In this document: piece by piece, positions 8,465 to 16,732 of the stretch | Layout of the letters: every line of letters begins with the position of its first letter | Position numbering within the stretch: the stretch's first letter is position 1 | Assembly: GCA_023440945.1 (NCBI GenBank) | Contig: JAEZRL010000151.1 | Span: 1-18,399 of the forward strand | DNA length: 18,399 nucleotides | From: Bacteroidota bacterium | GTDB taxonomy: Bacteria; Bacteroidota; Bacteroidia; Chitinophagales; Chitinophagaceae | Direction: 5' to 3' | The notes under the pieces: model-generated | What the model was told of the DNA's origin: nothing | Databases searched by the model: none | What the model saw: the letters and a program-made list of their open reading frames with translations, nothing else | Position numbers and translations under genes: made by a program

Positions 8465-8500
8465 CAGCCATTATAATTGAATAACCAAAACTACAGCCAT

Positions 8501-11500
8501 ATGAAAAGTATCACCTTCAAAATCTCGAACTTAAAACAGCTTTTATGGTTAGCGCTTATTTTTTTATTCACGCTGCCATTAAAAGCGCAGAATAATGCAG
8601 TGGTTACTGGTACTGTTATTAGTGAAAACGGCGATCTGCTACAGGGTGTAACAGTTAAAGCGATAAGTGAAAATGAAAAAGAGAGTTACACGGCACTTAC
8701 CAATGACAAGGGTGTTTTTGTATTCCGACAATTAACGGTTGGTGGGGAATATAATTTCACCGCTTCGTATGTTGGTTATGACGATAATGCTGTTCGTTCA
8801 TTCAAAGTAAAATCAGGAAATAATTCTATTCTTATCAAACTGCAGCCTTCAAATAATTCATTAGAGCAGGTAGTGGTTATTGTTTATGGTACGCAAAAAA
8901 GAGAAACAGTTACAGGTTCTATTGCAACAGTAAAAGCAAAGGATTTTAACTCCGGCCAGATAAATGATCCAATGACATTAATCGCCGGAAAAGTGGCGGG
9001 TCTTTCTGTAAGTAATGCAAGCAGAAGCGATCCGAATGCAGGCGCAGATTTTTCTTTAAGAGGTCCTGCAACTGTCGAAGGTAATTCTCAACCGTTGATC
9101 GTAATTGATGGAGTGCCCGGCGGCGATATTCAAACCATTGCTCCTGCAGATATCGCTTCTATTGATGTATTAAAAGATGGTTCTGCAGCTTCAATCTACG
9201 GTTCACGCGCTACCGCAGGCGTTATCATTATTACCACCAAAAGAGGAAGACCAGGCCAAATACAGGTTAATTACAGCGGGTATGTTACCACTTCTTCCAT
9301 CGCCAAAAAATATGATGTTTTTAATGCGCAACAATATATAAAATTTGGAGAGGACAATGGCAATGATGTGGATAATGCAGGTGCTAATACAGATTGGTTT
9401 GATGCTGTTACAAGAACGCCGGTAAGTCATTCACACAATCTTTCTGTAAGTGGAGGAAGTGAAAGAACAACTTACTATGCATCTCTAAATTACCGAAACA
9501 GTCAGGGCATCGATCTTATATCAAACCGTGAATTTGTAAGCGGGACTTTTCGTCTGAATACAAAAGCATTAAATGATAAACTTGATCTTGGCGTTATGAT
9601 TGATAATGCTTTTGAAAAAAGAAATTTTGCCAATTACGGCGCTATTGCGCAATCGTTAAATATGAACCCAACTTATCCTGTAAAAAATGAGGATGGCACT
9701 TATTACGAAAGATTTGATATACCGTATGGGTTGCAATGGAATCCTGTTGCCAGCATAGCGCACAATACCAATAACAACAAGGAAAAAAAGTTTATGGGAA
9801 CAGCAACTGCTGCCTATCATATTCTTCCATCCTTAACAGTTGCAGTTACTTATTCTTTAATTAAGAACGATTATCTGAATGGTTTTTATTCAAGCAGGGA
9901 AGATTTTTTCCAGATAAAAAATGGTACCGGTGGCCAGGCATCACGTTCAGAAAATAATACGACCAATAATATACTTGAAGCCACACTCAATTTTGATAAA
10001 ACTTTCGGAGATCATCATTTAAATGTTATTGGTGGTTATTCCTACCAGGATATTTTTAATGAAGGATTTAGTGCAGGTAATAATAACTTTCTTACAGATG
10101 CCTACAGGTTTTATAATCTTGGTGCAGGAACGGCTTTAAATAATCTTACTCCCGGCTTCAACAGGAGTGGTGTTGCCGTAGGAAGTTATGCAGATGAAAG
10201 AACGATTCTTGCTTATTTCGGAAGAGCCATTTATGATTATAAAGAACGCTATCTTTTAAATCTCAGTATAAGAAGAGAAGGCGCATCTGTATTAGGTTCA
10301 GATAATAAATGGGGAAATTTTCCAGGCGTTTCAGCAGGATGGATCATGAGCAAAGAAAGCTTTCTCGCAGGTTCTTCCGTTGTCAAGAATCTTAAACTTC
10401 GTGTAGGTTATGGCGTTACCGGTAATCAGGAGAGTTTATCGCCTTATCAGTCGCTTGCCACCATCGGCCCTTTCTTCAATGGAACACAAAATGGTTATTT
10501 TGGAACACCTGAAAATGGATCGTGGATATTACCTTATGGCCCTACCATCAACGCAAATCCCTTATTGGAATGGGAAACAAAATCTGAAATAAATATTGGC
10601 GTTGACTTTAATTTATTTAAACAAGGATGGCTAAGTGGTTCATTAGATTTGTATGACAGGAAGATAAAACATCTTGTAGGTAATTATGGTGCGCAGTTAC
10701 CTTCTGAAATTTTTCCCACCATTTTTGCCAATGCAGGAACCATGGAAAATAAAGGCATTGAGCTTTTGTTGAGTGCTAAACTTATTGACCGCAAAAAATT
10801 CAATTGGAACCTGAACCTGACTGGTGCTTACAACAGGAACGAAATACTTTCTGTTACAAGTAACCAGTTTTTTGGAACCGCACACAACATAACAAGAGTT
10901 ACAGAAGGCGTTTCTATACAAAGACTTGCTCCTGGTGAACCGGTTGCCGTTTTTTACGGCCCTGTTTTCGACAGCTTTACAGAAGAAGGAGCATGGTTAT
11001 TTAAGAATAAAGATGGAAAACCGGTACCACCAAGCGAAATAACAGGAGATGATTATGCTTATCTCGGTAACAGCATTCCAAAATACAGTTATGGTATTAC
11101 AAATTATTTTACCATCGGAAATTTTGATGCTTCTATCTTAATAAGAGGTGCAGCCGGTTTTAAATCAGTAAATGGTAAACGCATGTTCCATGAGAACTGG
11201 ACCTATTACGGCAGAGGTAATCTCTTTGTTTCTGCTTTAAATCAAAAGATAACAGACCCTCCGGCATTTTCAAGTTATTATATTGAAAATGGCGGGTACG
11301 TTAAACTTGATAATGTAACAATTGGCTATACATTTCCCATCCGTTCAAATTATGTGAAGAATGTGCATGTTTATTTTACCGGGGCTAATTTATTAACCAT
11401 AACAGGCTTCTCCGGAACAGATCCAGAATTGCAGATAAATTATTTTCCGCAAGATCCAACCCAGGAAACCGATAATGGACCGGGACTAGAATCAAATTAC

Positions 11501-11554
11501 AGCTATTACCCCAGCACAAGATTATACACTTTTGGTGTAAATGTTAATTTCTAA
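8501..11554 (+). CDS. SusC/RagA-family TonB-dependent outer membrane transporter
   Basis: SusC proteins are 22-strand outer-membrane barrels that, with a SusD lid, import oligosaccharides or other bulky ligands using TonB energy. I start at the ATG at 8501 (1017 residues), directly before the signal peptide (residues 1-30, ending PLKAQ), rather than the in-frame TTG at 8477. The mature protein opens with a CarboxypepD-regulatory-like domain (VVTGTVISENGDLLQGVTV, about 34-115). The SusC-type TonB-box/plug start follows (LEQVVVIVYGTQKRETVTGS, 121-140), and then the plug with IDVLKDGSAASIYGSRATAGVIIITTKRG (roughly 225-255). The barrel ends in Phe (FGVNVNF), as expected for BAM recognition. There is no STN signalling domain between the signal peptide and the first domain. 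The TonB-box region differs from the usual VVVVGYGTQ by Ile-Val in place of Val-Gly. susD follows 144 nt later. Confidence 0.96.
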   Translation: MKSITFKISNLKQLLWLALIFLFTLPLKAQNNAVVTGTVISENGDLLQGVTVKAISENEKESYTALTNDKGVFVFRQLTVGGEYNFTASYVGYDDNAVRSFKVKSGNNSILIKLQPSNNSLEQVVVIVYGTQKRETVTGSIATVKAKDFNSGQINDPMTLIAGKVAGLSVSNASRSDPNAGADFSLRGPATVEGNSQPLIVIDGVPGGDIQTIAPADIASIDVLKDGSAASIYGSRATAGVIIITTKRGRPGQIQVNYSGYVTTSSIAKKYDVFNAQQYIKFGEDNGNDVDNAGANTDWFDAVTRTPVSHSHNLSVSGGSERTTYYASLNYRNSQGIDLISNREFVSGTFRLNTKALNDKLDLGVMIDNAFEKRNFANYGAIAQSLNMNPTYPVKNEDGTYYERFDIPYGLQWNPVASIAHNTNNNKEKKFMGTATAAYHILPSLTVAVTYSLIKNDYLNGFYSSREDFFQIKNGTGGQASRSENNTTNNILEATLNFDKTFGDHHLNVIGGYSYQDIFNEGFSAGNNNFLTDAYRFYNLGAGTALNNLTPGFNRSGVAVGSYADERTILAYFGRAIYDYKERYLLNLSIRREGASVLGSDNKWGNFPGVSAGWIMSKESFLAGSSVVKNLKLRVGYGVTGNQESLSPYQSLATIGPFFNGTQNGYFGTPENGSWILPYGPTINANPLLEWETKSEINIGVDFNLFKQGWLSGSLDLYDRKIKHLVGNYGAQLPSEIFPTIFANAGTMENKGIELLLSAKLIDRKKFNWNLNLTGAYNRNEILSVTSNQFFGTAHNITRVTEGVSIQRLAPGEPVAVFYGPVFDSFTEEGAWLFKNKDGKPVPPSEITGDDYAYLGNSIPKYSYGITNYFTIGNFDASILIRGAAGFKSVNGKRMFHENWTYYGRGNLFVSALNQKITDPPAFSSYYIENGGYVKLDNVTIGYTFPIRSNYVKNVHVYFTGANLLTITGFSGTDPELQINYFPQDPTQETDNGPGLESNYSYYPSTRLYTFGVNVNF

Positions 11555-11698
11555 AAGAAGATCAAAAACAGGAAATGGGTATTGAATAATAAAACTATTA
11601 CGACGTGAAGAACATGATGAACGCCTAACAAAAGAATATTGAAATAAAGTTCCGATCATAAGTTCTATCAGGCCTTGATAACAATAAAAATTTTTGTA

Positions 11699-13282
11699 AT
11701 GAAAACGACAAACTATAAAATACTGCCTTTACTTCTTCTTATGGTCTTCTGCTTTAGCAATTGCAGTAAGAAGTTGGATGAAACATTATACAGTGTGGAT
11801 ACGAATACAAATTTTTACCAGAACAGCGACCAGGTAATGGCGGCTTTTGTTCTGCCTTATGCATTTTTACAAACACATATTTACCAGGTGCATTTCCAGG
11901 TGAATGAATTTGTAACTGATGAAGCTTGCGCACCGGTATTATTTGGATATGTTGACCAGGAAGGCCAATGGCTGCGTTTCCATCAGCATACCTGGACATC
12001 AAGAGACTTCTGGATACTTTTAGAGTGGCAGGATCTTTACCAAGCTATTGGTTACTGTAACAACTTTATTGATAATATTCAGAACATAGATGTAAGTACA
12101 ATGAATCTTCCTGTCAGCAAAGAACAAATGATTGCTGAAATAAGAATGGTAAGGGCATTACATTACTATTGGGCATTAATTCAATTTGGTAACATTCCTA
12201 TTGTTGAACATGTTGGAGAACCCAACCCTACAAACAGCACACCTGCTGAGGCTTTTGCTTTCATTGAAAAAGAAATAAAAGAAAGTATTGCAAATCTGAG
12301 TGGAAAGGGCGATGCAGGTTGGTATGGCCATTTTACAAAATCTGCAGCCTATGCTTTGTTGGCAAAACTGTATTTGAATGCACAAGCGATGACCGGCGAA
12401 GAGCATTGGCAGGATTGTATTGATGCCTGTAACGCTGTTATTCAGTCAGGTCTTTATCAACTTGATCAGCATTGGAATGATCCATTTAAAGTGCATAACG
12501 AATTAAGCAGTGAAAATATTTATGTAGTTCCTTTCGATGCAAACAATGCGCAGAACTTCAATTTTATTGAACAGAACATTCATGAAAATATAATTGTTTA
12601 CAAATATTCTGCAAATCCCGGAGCATATGATATTGATTATGGCTGGCGCAAAATAAGCACACAGGAATCATTCTACAATTTGTATAAACCAAATGATCGA
12701 CGCATTAATCAATGGATCGTTGGACCGCAAACATATACTGATGAGAATGGAGAGGAGCAATCGGTTCCAAATTGGAGCGACGAACCAATGGATATAACAC
12801 CGCACATCAACAGCTTGTTCGATGCAAATGATAATGAAGGTGTAATGAACATTAAATATGAAATTGAATTCAATTACGGAAACTATGGAGCGAACGGATT
12901 TGTAAACATGAATAACGATATGGTTGTTTTACGTTATGCGGATATACTGATGATGAAAGCAGAATGTTTGATGCGACTGAATGGCGATGTTGCAACACAG
13001 GAGGCAGTTGATCTTGTGAACCAGGTAAGAGCAAGAAGCTTTGCAAGAAATGATCCGGATGCAAAATATACCGGCGCAACGCTTACGATGGATGAGTTGC
13101 TCAACGAGCGTGGGCGTGAATTCGCCTACGAAATGTTTAGAAGAGAAGATCTGATTCGTTTCGGAAAATTCAATGAAGCATGGTGGGAAAAACCGGCATC
13201 TGATGCGCATTACAAACTGTTTCCTATCCCGTTCGATATCATTACGGCAAACCCGGCATTGAAACAAAATCCGGGATATTAA
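11699..13282 (+). CDS. SusD/RagB-family outer membrane lipoprotein
   Basis: SusD proteins are surface lipoproteins that bind the ligand and close over the SusC barrel. The 527-residue protein starts at the ATG at 11699; a TTG at 11675 is also in frame, but the signal peptide begins at the ATG. The signal sequence (about 1-22) ends at a lipobox-like FSNC-SKK, so the mature N-terminal Cys should be lipidated. Family features include EQMIAEIRMVRALHYYWALIQFG (about 141-163) and TKSAAYALLAKLYLNAQ (about 215-231) in the TPR-like helical core. LRYADILMMKAECLMRLNG (about 410-428) and LLNERGREFAYEMFRREDLIRFGKF near 465-490 are also present. The ending FPIPFDIITANPALKQNPGY is typical of SusD. Trp and Tyr residues are abundant in the N-terminal half (RFHQHTWTSRDFWILLEWQDLY), compatible with sugar stacking. 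The ligand cannot be told from sequence. Confidence 0.96.
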   Translation: MKTTNYKILPLLLLMVFCFSNCSKKLDETLYSVDTNTNFYQNSDQVMAAFVLPYAFLQTHIYQVHFQVNEFVTDEACAPVLFGYVDQEGQWLRFHQHTWTSRDFWILLEWQDLYQAIGYCNNFIDNIQNIDVSTMNLPVSKEQMIAEIRMVRALHYYWALIQFGNIPIVEHVGEPNPTNSTPAEAFAFIEKEIKESIANLSGKGDAGWYGHFTKSAAYALLAKLYLNAQAMTGEEHWQDCIDACNAVIQSGLYQLDQHWNDPFKVHNELSSENIYVVPFDANNAQNFNFIEQNIHENIIVYKYSANPGAYDIDYGWRKISTQESFYNLYKPNDRRINQWIVGPQTYTDENGEEQSVPNWSDEPMDITPHINSLFDANDNEGVMNIKYEIEFNYGNYGANGFVNMNNDMVVLRYADILMMKAECLMRLNGDVATQEAVDLVNQVRARSFARNDPDAKYTGATLTMDELLNERGREFAYEMFRREDLIRFGKFNEAWWEKPASDAHYKLFPIPFDIITANPALKQNPGY

Positions 13283-13324
13283 TCGTTAATAGTGAATGGT
13301 GAATATTGATCGTTGATAGTGAAT
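13282..13324 (+). repeat. Two direct copies of a 16-bp intergenic repeat
   Basis: ATCGTTAATAGTGAAT (13282-13297) recurs as ATCGTTGATAGTGAAT (13309-13324), with one difference and a 27-bp period. The first copy begins on the last base of the susD stop codon. The GTGAAT unit also recurs inside the spacer (GGTGAAT). This style of short GTGAAT/ATTCAC repeat is common between genes in Chitinophagaceae-like genomes; that is general recollection, not a search result. Confidence 0.8.
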
Positions 13325-13403
13325 AGAAATCAACAACTCAAAAAGTTTTCATCAATTAATCATTTAATCACTACAAAAGTTAAGATGTAAATTCACCATT
13401 CAC
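13292..13403. repeat. Perfect 13-bp inverted repeat flanking the susD-PQQ dehydrogenase intergenic region
   Basis: GTGAATGGTGAAT (13292-13304) is the exact reverse complement of ATTCACCATTCAC (13391-13403), with 86 nt between the arms. The right arm is followed by a further ATTCAC copy (13405-13410). The element fills nearly all of the 154-nt gap between susD and the next gene. It could be a small interspersed palindromic element, and in RNA could form a long-range stem. Confidence 0.85.
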
Positions 13404-13436
13404 AATTCACAATAAAAAAACCAACTTTTCTTGCAA

Positions 13437-15578
13437 ATGAAAAAAATTCTGTTACCTGCTTTTTCTTTCCTGTTCGTTGTGTTTATTGCATGTAATGAAG
13501 AAGCCGGAAAACCTTCTTACGGTTCAAACGAATGGAAAGAATATTTAGGCGGCCCTGAACGTAACCATTACTCTCCTCTTGACCAGATCAACAAAGAAAA
13601 TGTTCAGCAATTACAAATGGCATGGCAATACCATACACTTGATTCAGGTCAAATTCAATGCAACCCGATCATTGTTGATGGCGTGTTGTATGGCATGACT
13701 GCTACTACAAGACCGTTTGCTGTAGATGCTGCAACAGGTAAAGAAATATGGAAAGGAAAAAGCGAAGGACCAGACAATTTTAGCAGCAGCAGAGGTGTTG
13801 CTTATTGGGAAGATGGTAATGATAAACGCATTCTTTATACAAGCGGTCCATGGTTATACGCCTTAGATGCAAAAACAGGCAAACCAATTCCTTCGTTTGG
13901 TGATAGCGGCCGTACCAGTCTAAAGTCAGGATTAGGGCCAACAGCAGAAGATAAAATGGTTATCTCCAATACACCGGGAACCATATACGAAGATCTTATC
14001 ATCATGCCTTTGCGTGTTTCTGAAGGAACAGATGCAGCGCTTGGACATATACAGGCTTTCAACATAAAAACGGGCAAACTTGCCTGGGTTTTTCATACCA
14101 TTCCTTACCCTGGTGAAGAGGGTTATAACACGTGGCCAAAAGATGCTTATAAGAATACAGACATTGGTGCTGGCAATAATTGGGCTGGTATGTCAGTAGA
14201 TCGTAAACGCGGCATTTTATATGTTCCTACAGGCTCGGCAGCGTATGACTTTTATGGAGCAAAACGTATTGGTGAAAACCTTTTTGCCAACTGTTTACTG
14301 GCATTAGACGCAAAAACGGGTAAACGCAAATGGCATTTTCAGTTTGTGCATCATGATATATTGGACAGGGACCCGCCGGCTCCGCCAAATCTTATCACTA
14401 TAACAAGAGATGGCAAACGTGTTGATGCCGTTGCACAGGTTACCAAGCAAGGTTTTGTTTTTGTTTTCAACCGTGAAACAGGTGAACCGCTCTTCCCGAT
14501 AAAAGAAATACCGGTACCTCAATCTGATATTCCCGGCGAACAATCATGGCCTACACAACCTTTACCCACAAAACCTGCTCCTTATGCCAGGCAAAACGTT
14601 ACAGAGAATGATATTAGTCCTTATGCAGAAAACAAACAGGAACTATTAGACTTATTGAAGAAAAGCCGGTCAGAAGGGCCGTTTACACCCTTAAGTCAAA
14701 ACGGAACGATTATTTTTCCGGGATTGGATGGCGGTGCAGAATGGGGCGGAGCTGCAGTTGATCCGGATGGCATTATATACATCAATAGCAATGAAATGGC
14801 GTGGAGAATCTCTTTAGGCCCAGCTTCTTCCAAAGCACAGAATATTAGTATGAGCCCGGGACAAAGTTTATATGTTGCCAATTGTGCTTCCTGTCATGGT
14901 ACAGAGCGTCGCGGTAACCCCGCGAGTGGTTTTCCTTCGCTTTTAAACATAGGCACTCGCAAAACAAGAGAAACTGTTTCCAACACCATTTTGCATGGGA
15001 AAGGCATGATGCCCGCGTTTCCAAAATTTACCGAAGAGCAAAAAAAATCCTTGCTTGGATTTTTGTTTGGAGATGAGAAAGCTGCACCGGTTTCACCAAA
15101 AGAACCGGGTATGGATAACAAAGTAAAAATGGATTCAGTTGTCTCCTACTCTATCTCCGGATACAGTAAATTTTTGGACAAGAATGGCCTTGCTGCTATT
15201 AGCCCACCATGGGGCACATTGAACGCCATTAACCTAAATACAGGTGAATATGTTTGGAAGATTCCTTATGGCGAAATTCCCGAATTACAGGCAAAAGGCA
15301 TTAAGGAAGAAACAGGTTCTGAAAGTTATGGCGGCCCTGTTATTACAGCAAGCGGATTATTATTTATCGCCGGAACAAAAGATGGATATTTCCGGGTTTA
15401 TGATAAAACAAATGGCAAATTGCTTTTTAAAACGCAATTACCAGCAGCAGCATTTGCAACGCCAAGCACTTACGAGGTAAACGGAAAACAATATGTTGTT
15501 TTAGCCTGTGGTGGAACAAAGCTTGGCGCCAAAGGTGGTGATAGCTATGTTGCATTTGCATTACCGGATAAGAAATAG
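13437..15578 (+). CDS. PQQ-dependent dehydrogenase lipoprotein with inserted cytochrome c domain
   Basis: This 713-residue quinohaemoprotein should oxidise a sugar or alcohol in the periplasm using PQQ and pass electrons to its own haem. The start is the ATG at 13437, directly before a lipoprotein signal (FVVFIAC-NEE). An upstream in-frame TTG at 13431 adds only two residues. The propeller shows blade repeats such as FAVDAATGKEIWKG, LYALDAKTGKPIPSFG and LLALDAKTGKRKWHFQ. The glucose-dehydrogenase-like block VHHDILDRDPPAPP (His305-His306-Asp307) and VTKQGFVFVFNRETG (Lys337) match active-site regions of membrane glucose dehydrogenases; a Leu replaces the usual Trp after HHDx. A class I cytochrome c motif CASCH (Cys483-His487), with Met524/525 as likely axial ligand, sits at about 475-550. 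The propeller resumes afterwards (PPWGTLNAINLNTGEYVWKIPYG, YGGPVITASGLLFIAGT). The substrate is unproven. It lies 154 nt after susD and 23 nt before the next gene. Confidence 0.94.
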   Translation: MKKILLPAFSFLFVVFIACNEEAGKPSYGSNEWKEYLGGPERNHYSPLDQINKENVQQLQMAWQYHTLDSGQIQCNPIIVDGVLYGMTATTRPFAVDAATGKEIWKGKSEGPDNFSSSRGVAYWEDGNDKRILYTSGPWLYALDAKTGKPIPSFGDSGRTSLKSGLGPTAEDKMVISNTPGTIYEDLIIMPLRVSEGTDAALGHIQAFNIKTGKLAWVFHTIPYPGEEGYNTWPKDAYKNTDIGAGNNWAGMSVDRKRGILYVPTGSAAYDFYGAKRIGENLFANCLLALDAKTGKRKWHFQFVHHDILDRDPPAPPNLITITRDGKRVDAVAQVTKQGFVFVFNRETGEPLFPIKEIPVPQSDIPGEQSWPTQPLPTKPAPYARQNVTENDISPYAENKQELLDLLKKSRSEGPFTPLSQNGTIIFPGLDGGAEWGGAAVDPDGIIYINSNEMAWRISLGPASSKAQNISMSPGQSLYVANCASCHGTERRGNPASGFPSLLNIGTRKTRETVSNTILHGKGMMPAFPKFTEEQKKSLLGFLFGDEKAAPVSPKEPGMDNKVKMDSVVSYSISGYSKFLDKNGLAAISPPWGTLNAINLNTGEYVWKIPYGEIPELQAKGIKEETGSESYGGPVITASGLLFIAGTKDGYFRVYDKTNGKLLFKTQLPAAAFATPSTYEVNGKQYVVLACGGTKLGAKGGDSYVAFALPDKK

Positions 15579-15601
15579 GTTTACAATAAGCTTTTAAAAA
15601 A

Positions 15602-16522
15602 TTGAAAACAGAAACAACCAATACGAAAAACTTTTCCCGCCGCAGTTTTATTAAAATGGGTGGAACTCTTGCAGGTGCTCTTATGTTACATAATATGGGC
15701 ATTGGTGCATCGTCTTCTCCTGTTACTGAAGTGGATGCGCATTTATGGGTTTATGCAAGTAAATTCCCTCCTGATTGGGATTGTACGCCTGTGCTTGATA
15801 CAGTTTTCAGTGATCTTAAATCTGCAGGTTATGCAAAGATTGAGATCATGGAATCAATACTAAAGCATGAAGGTTCCGTGCAAAGATTAAATGAACTGGT
15901 AAATAAATATGATCTTCCTGTGGCGGGCACTTCTTATTATGGTGATATGTGGAACAAGGAACAGCAACAATATATACTTGAAGACATAGAAAGCGTATTA
16001 GAAAAATTGCATGATGTAGGTGGAAAGATGATCGGTTTAACCGTTGGTGATGCGCATCATATAAAAACAGAAGATGAACTGGATGTGCAGGCAGACACTT
16101 TGAAAAAAATATTCTCTACTTGTTCAAAGTACAACATTCAGCCTAACCTTCATAACCACACCTTTGAAGTAGAAAACAATATGCACGATCTCAAAGGAAC
16201 ATTAGCAAGAATACCTGATGCGAAATTAGGTCCTGATCTTAACTGGCTTATCCGCGGTGGTGTTGACCCGGTTTGGTTTATAAAAACCTATGGACACAAG
16301 ATGGTGTACATGCATATAAGAGATCAGAATGCGGATGGCAAATGGACAGAAGCGGTAGGAGAAGGTGTAACAGATTTCCCAGCTATTGCAAAAGCATTAA
16401 AGGAAATAAATTACAAAGGCAAAGCTGCGGTGGAACTTGCATTCGATAATCCTCCTGTACGTCCTGTAAGGGAGGACTGGAAAATAAGCCGTGATTATGT
16501 AAAAAAAGTTTTTGGTTGGTAG
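15602..16522 (+). CDS. Tat-exported TIM-barrel sugar isomerase/epimerase (xylose isomerase-like)
   Basis: This 306-residue protein belongs to the AP-endonuclease-2/xylose-isomerase-like TIM-barrel superfamily, whose members isomerise, epimerise or lyse sugars and keto-sugars at a divalent metal. The N-terminus is a twin-arginine signal (FSRRSFIKMGG, Arg13-Arg14, then a hydrophobic stretch), so the folded enzyme is exported to the periplasm. Likely metal or active-site residues are in EIMES (Glu81/Glu84), LHNHTFE (His194, His196, Glu199), GPDLNWLIRGGVDPVWF (Asp212), YMHIRDQ (His238) and AAVELAFD (Glu278). The start must be the TTG at 15602: a TAA lies in frame at 15587-15589, no other start falls between, and the next ATG is after the twin arginines. 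It is 23 nt downstream of the PQQ dehydrogenase, so co-transcription is likely. The exact reaction is unknown; a keto-sugar substrate made by a neighbouring oxidoreductase is a plausible inference. Confidence 0.9.
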   Translation: MKTETTNTKNFSRRSFIKMGGTLAGALMLHNMGIGASSSPVTEVDAHLWVYASKFPPDWDCTPVLDTVFSDLKSAGYAKIEIMESILKHEGSVQRLNELVNKYDLPVAGTSYYGDMWNKEQQQYILEDIESVLEKLHDVGGKMIGLTVGDAHHIKTEDELDVQADTLKKIFSTCSKYNIQPNLHNHTFEVENNMHDLKGTLARIPDAKLGPDLNWLIRGGVDPVWFIKTYGHKMVYMHIRDQNADGKWTEAVGEGVTDFPAIAKALKEINYKGKAAVELAFDNPPVRPVREDWKISRDYVKKVFGW

Positions 16523-16524
16523 TC

Positions 16525-16626
16525 GTCTGAACCTTGATTTGTAGGATTTGGAGGAAGGGGTTTGATTGTGATGCAGTGCGTATTAAAGAAACAATTGCAT
16601 TTTGTAAAGTAAAGTCAGAACCTTGA
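16525..16626 (+). repeat. Direct 13-bp repeats in a GATT-rich intergenic element
   Basis: GTCTGAACCTTGA (16525-16537) and GTCAGAACCTTGA (16614-16626) differ at one base, starting 89 nt apart. Between them is a run with spaced GATT units (TTGATTTGTAGGATTTGG, TTTGATTGTGATG). The second copy is followed by GTGCGACGCAACGG and a weak AGTGC/GCACT inverted repeat (16629-16633 and 16657-16661). The layout resembles interspersed non-coding repeats of Bacteroidota genomes. I see no ORF of note in this 210-nt gap. Confidence 0.6.
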
Positions 16627-16732
16627 AGAGTGCGACGCAACGGAAGCAAAATAGTAGCACTGCAGCTTGATACAAAAAAATAAAAACGTGTAATACTCAT
16701 TGCATGTTGAATTGAATAAACAGGATTGAATT

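Noticed and set aside
15244..15480. Plus-strand ORF inside the 3' end of the PQQ dehydrogenase gene
   Set aside because: It overlaps out of frame with conserved propeller blades and has no domain signal; a shadow ORF.
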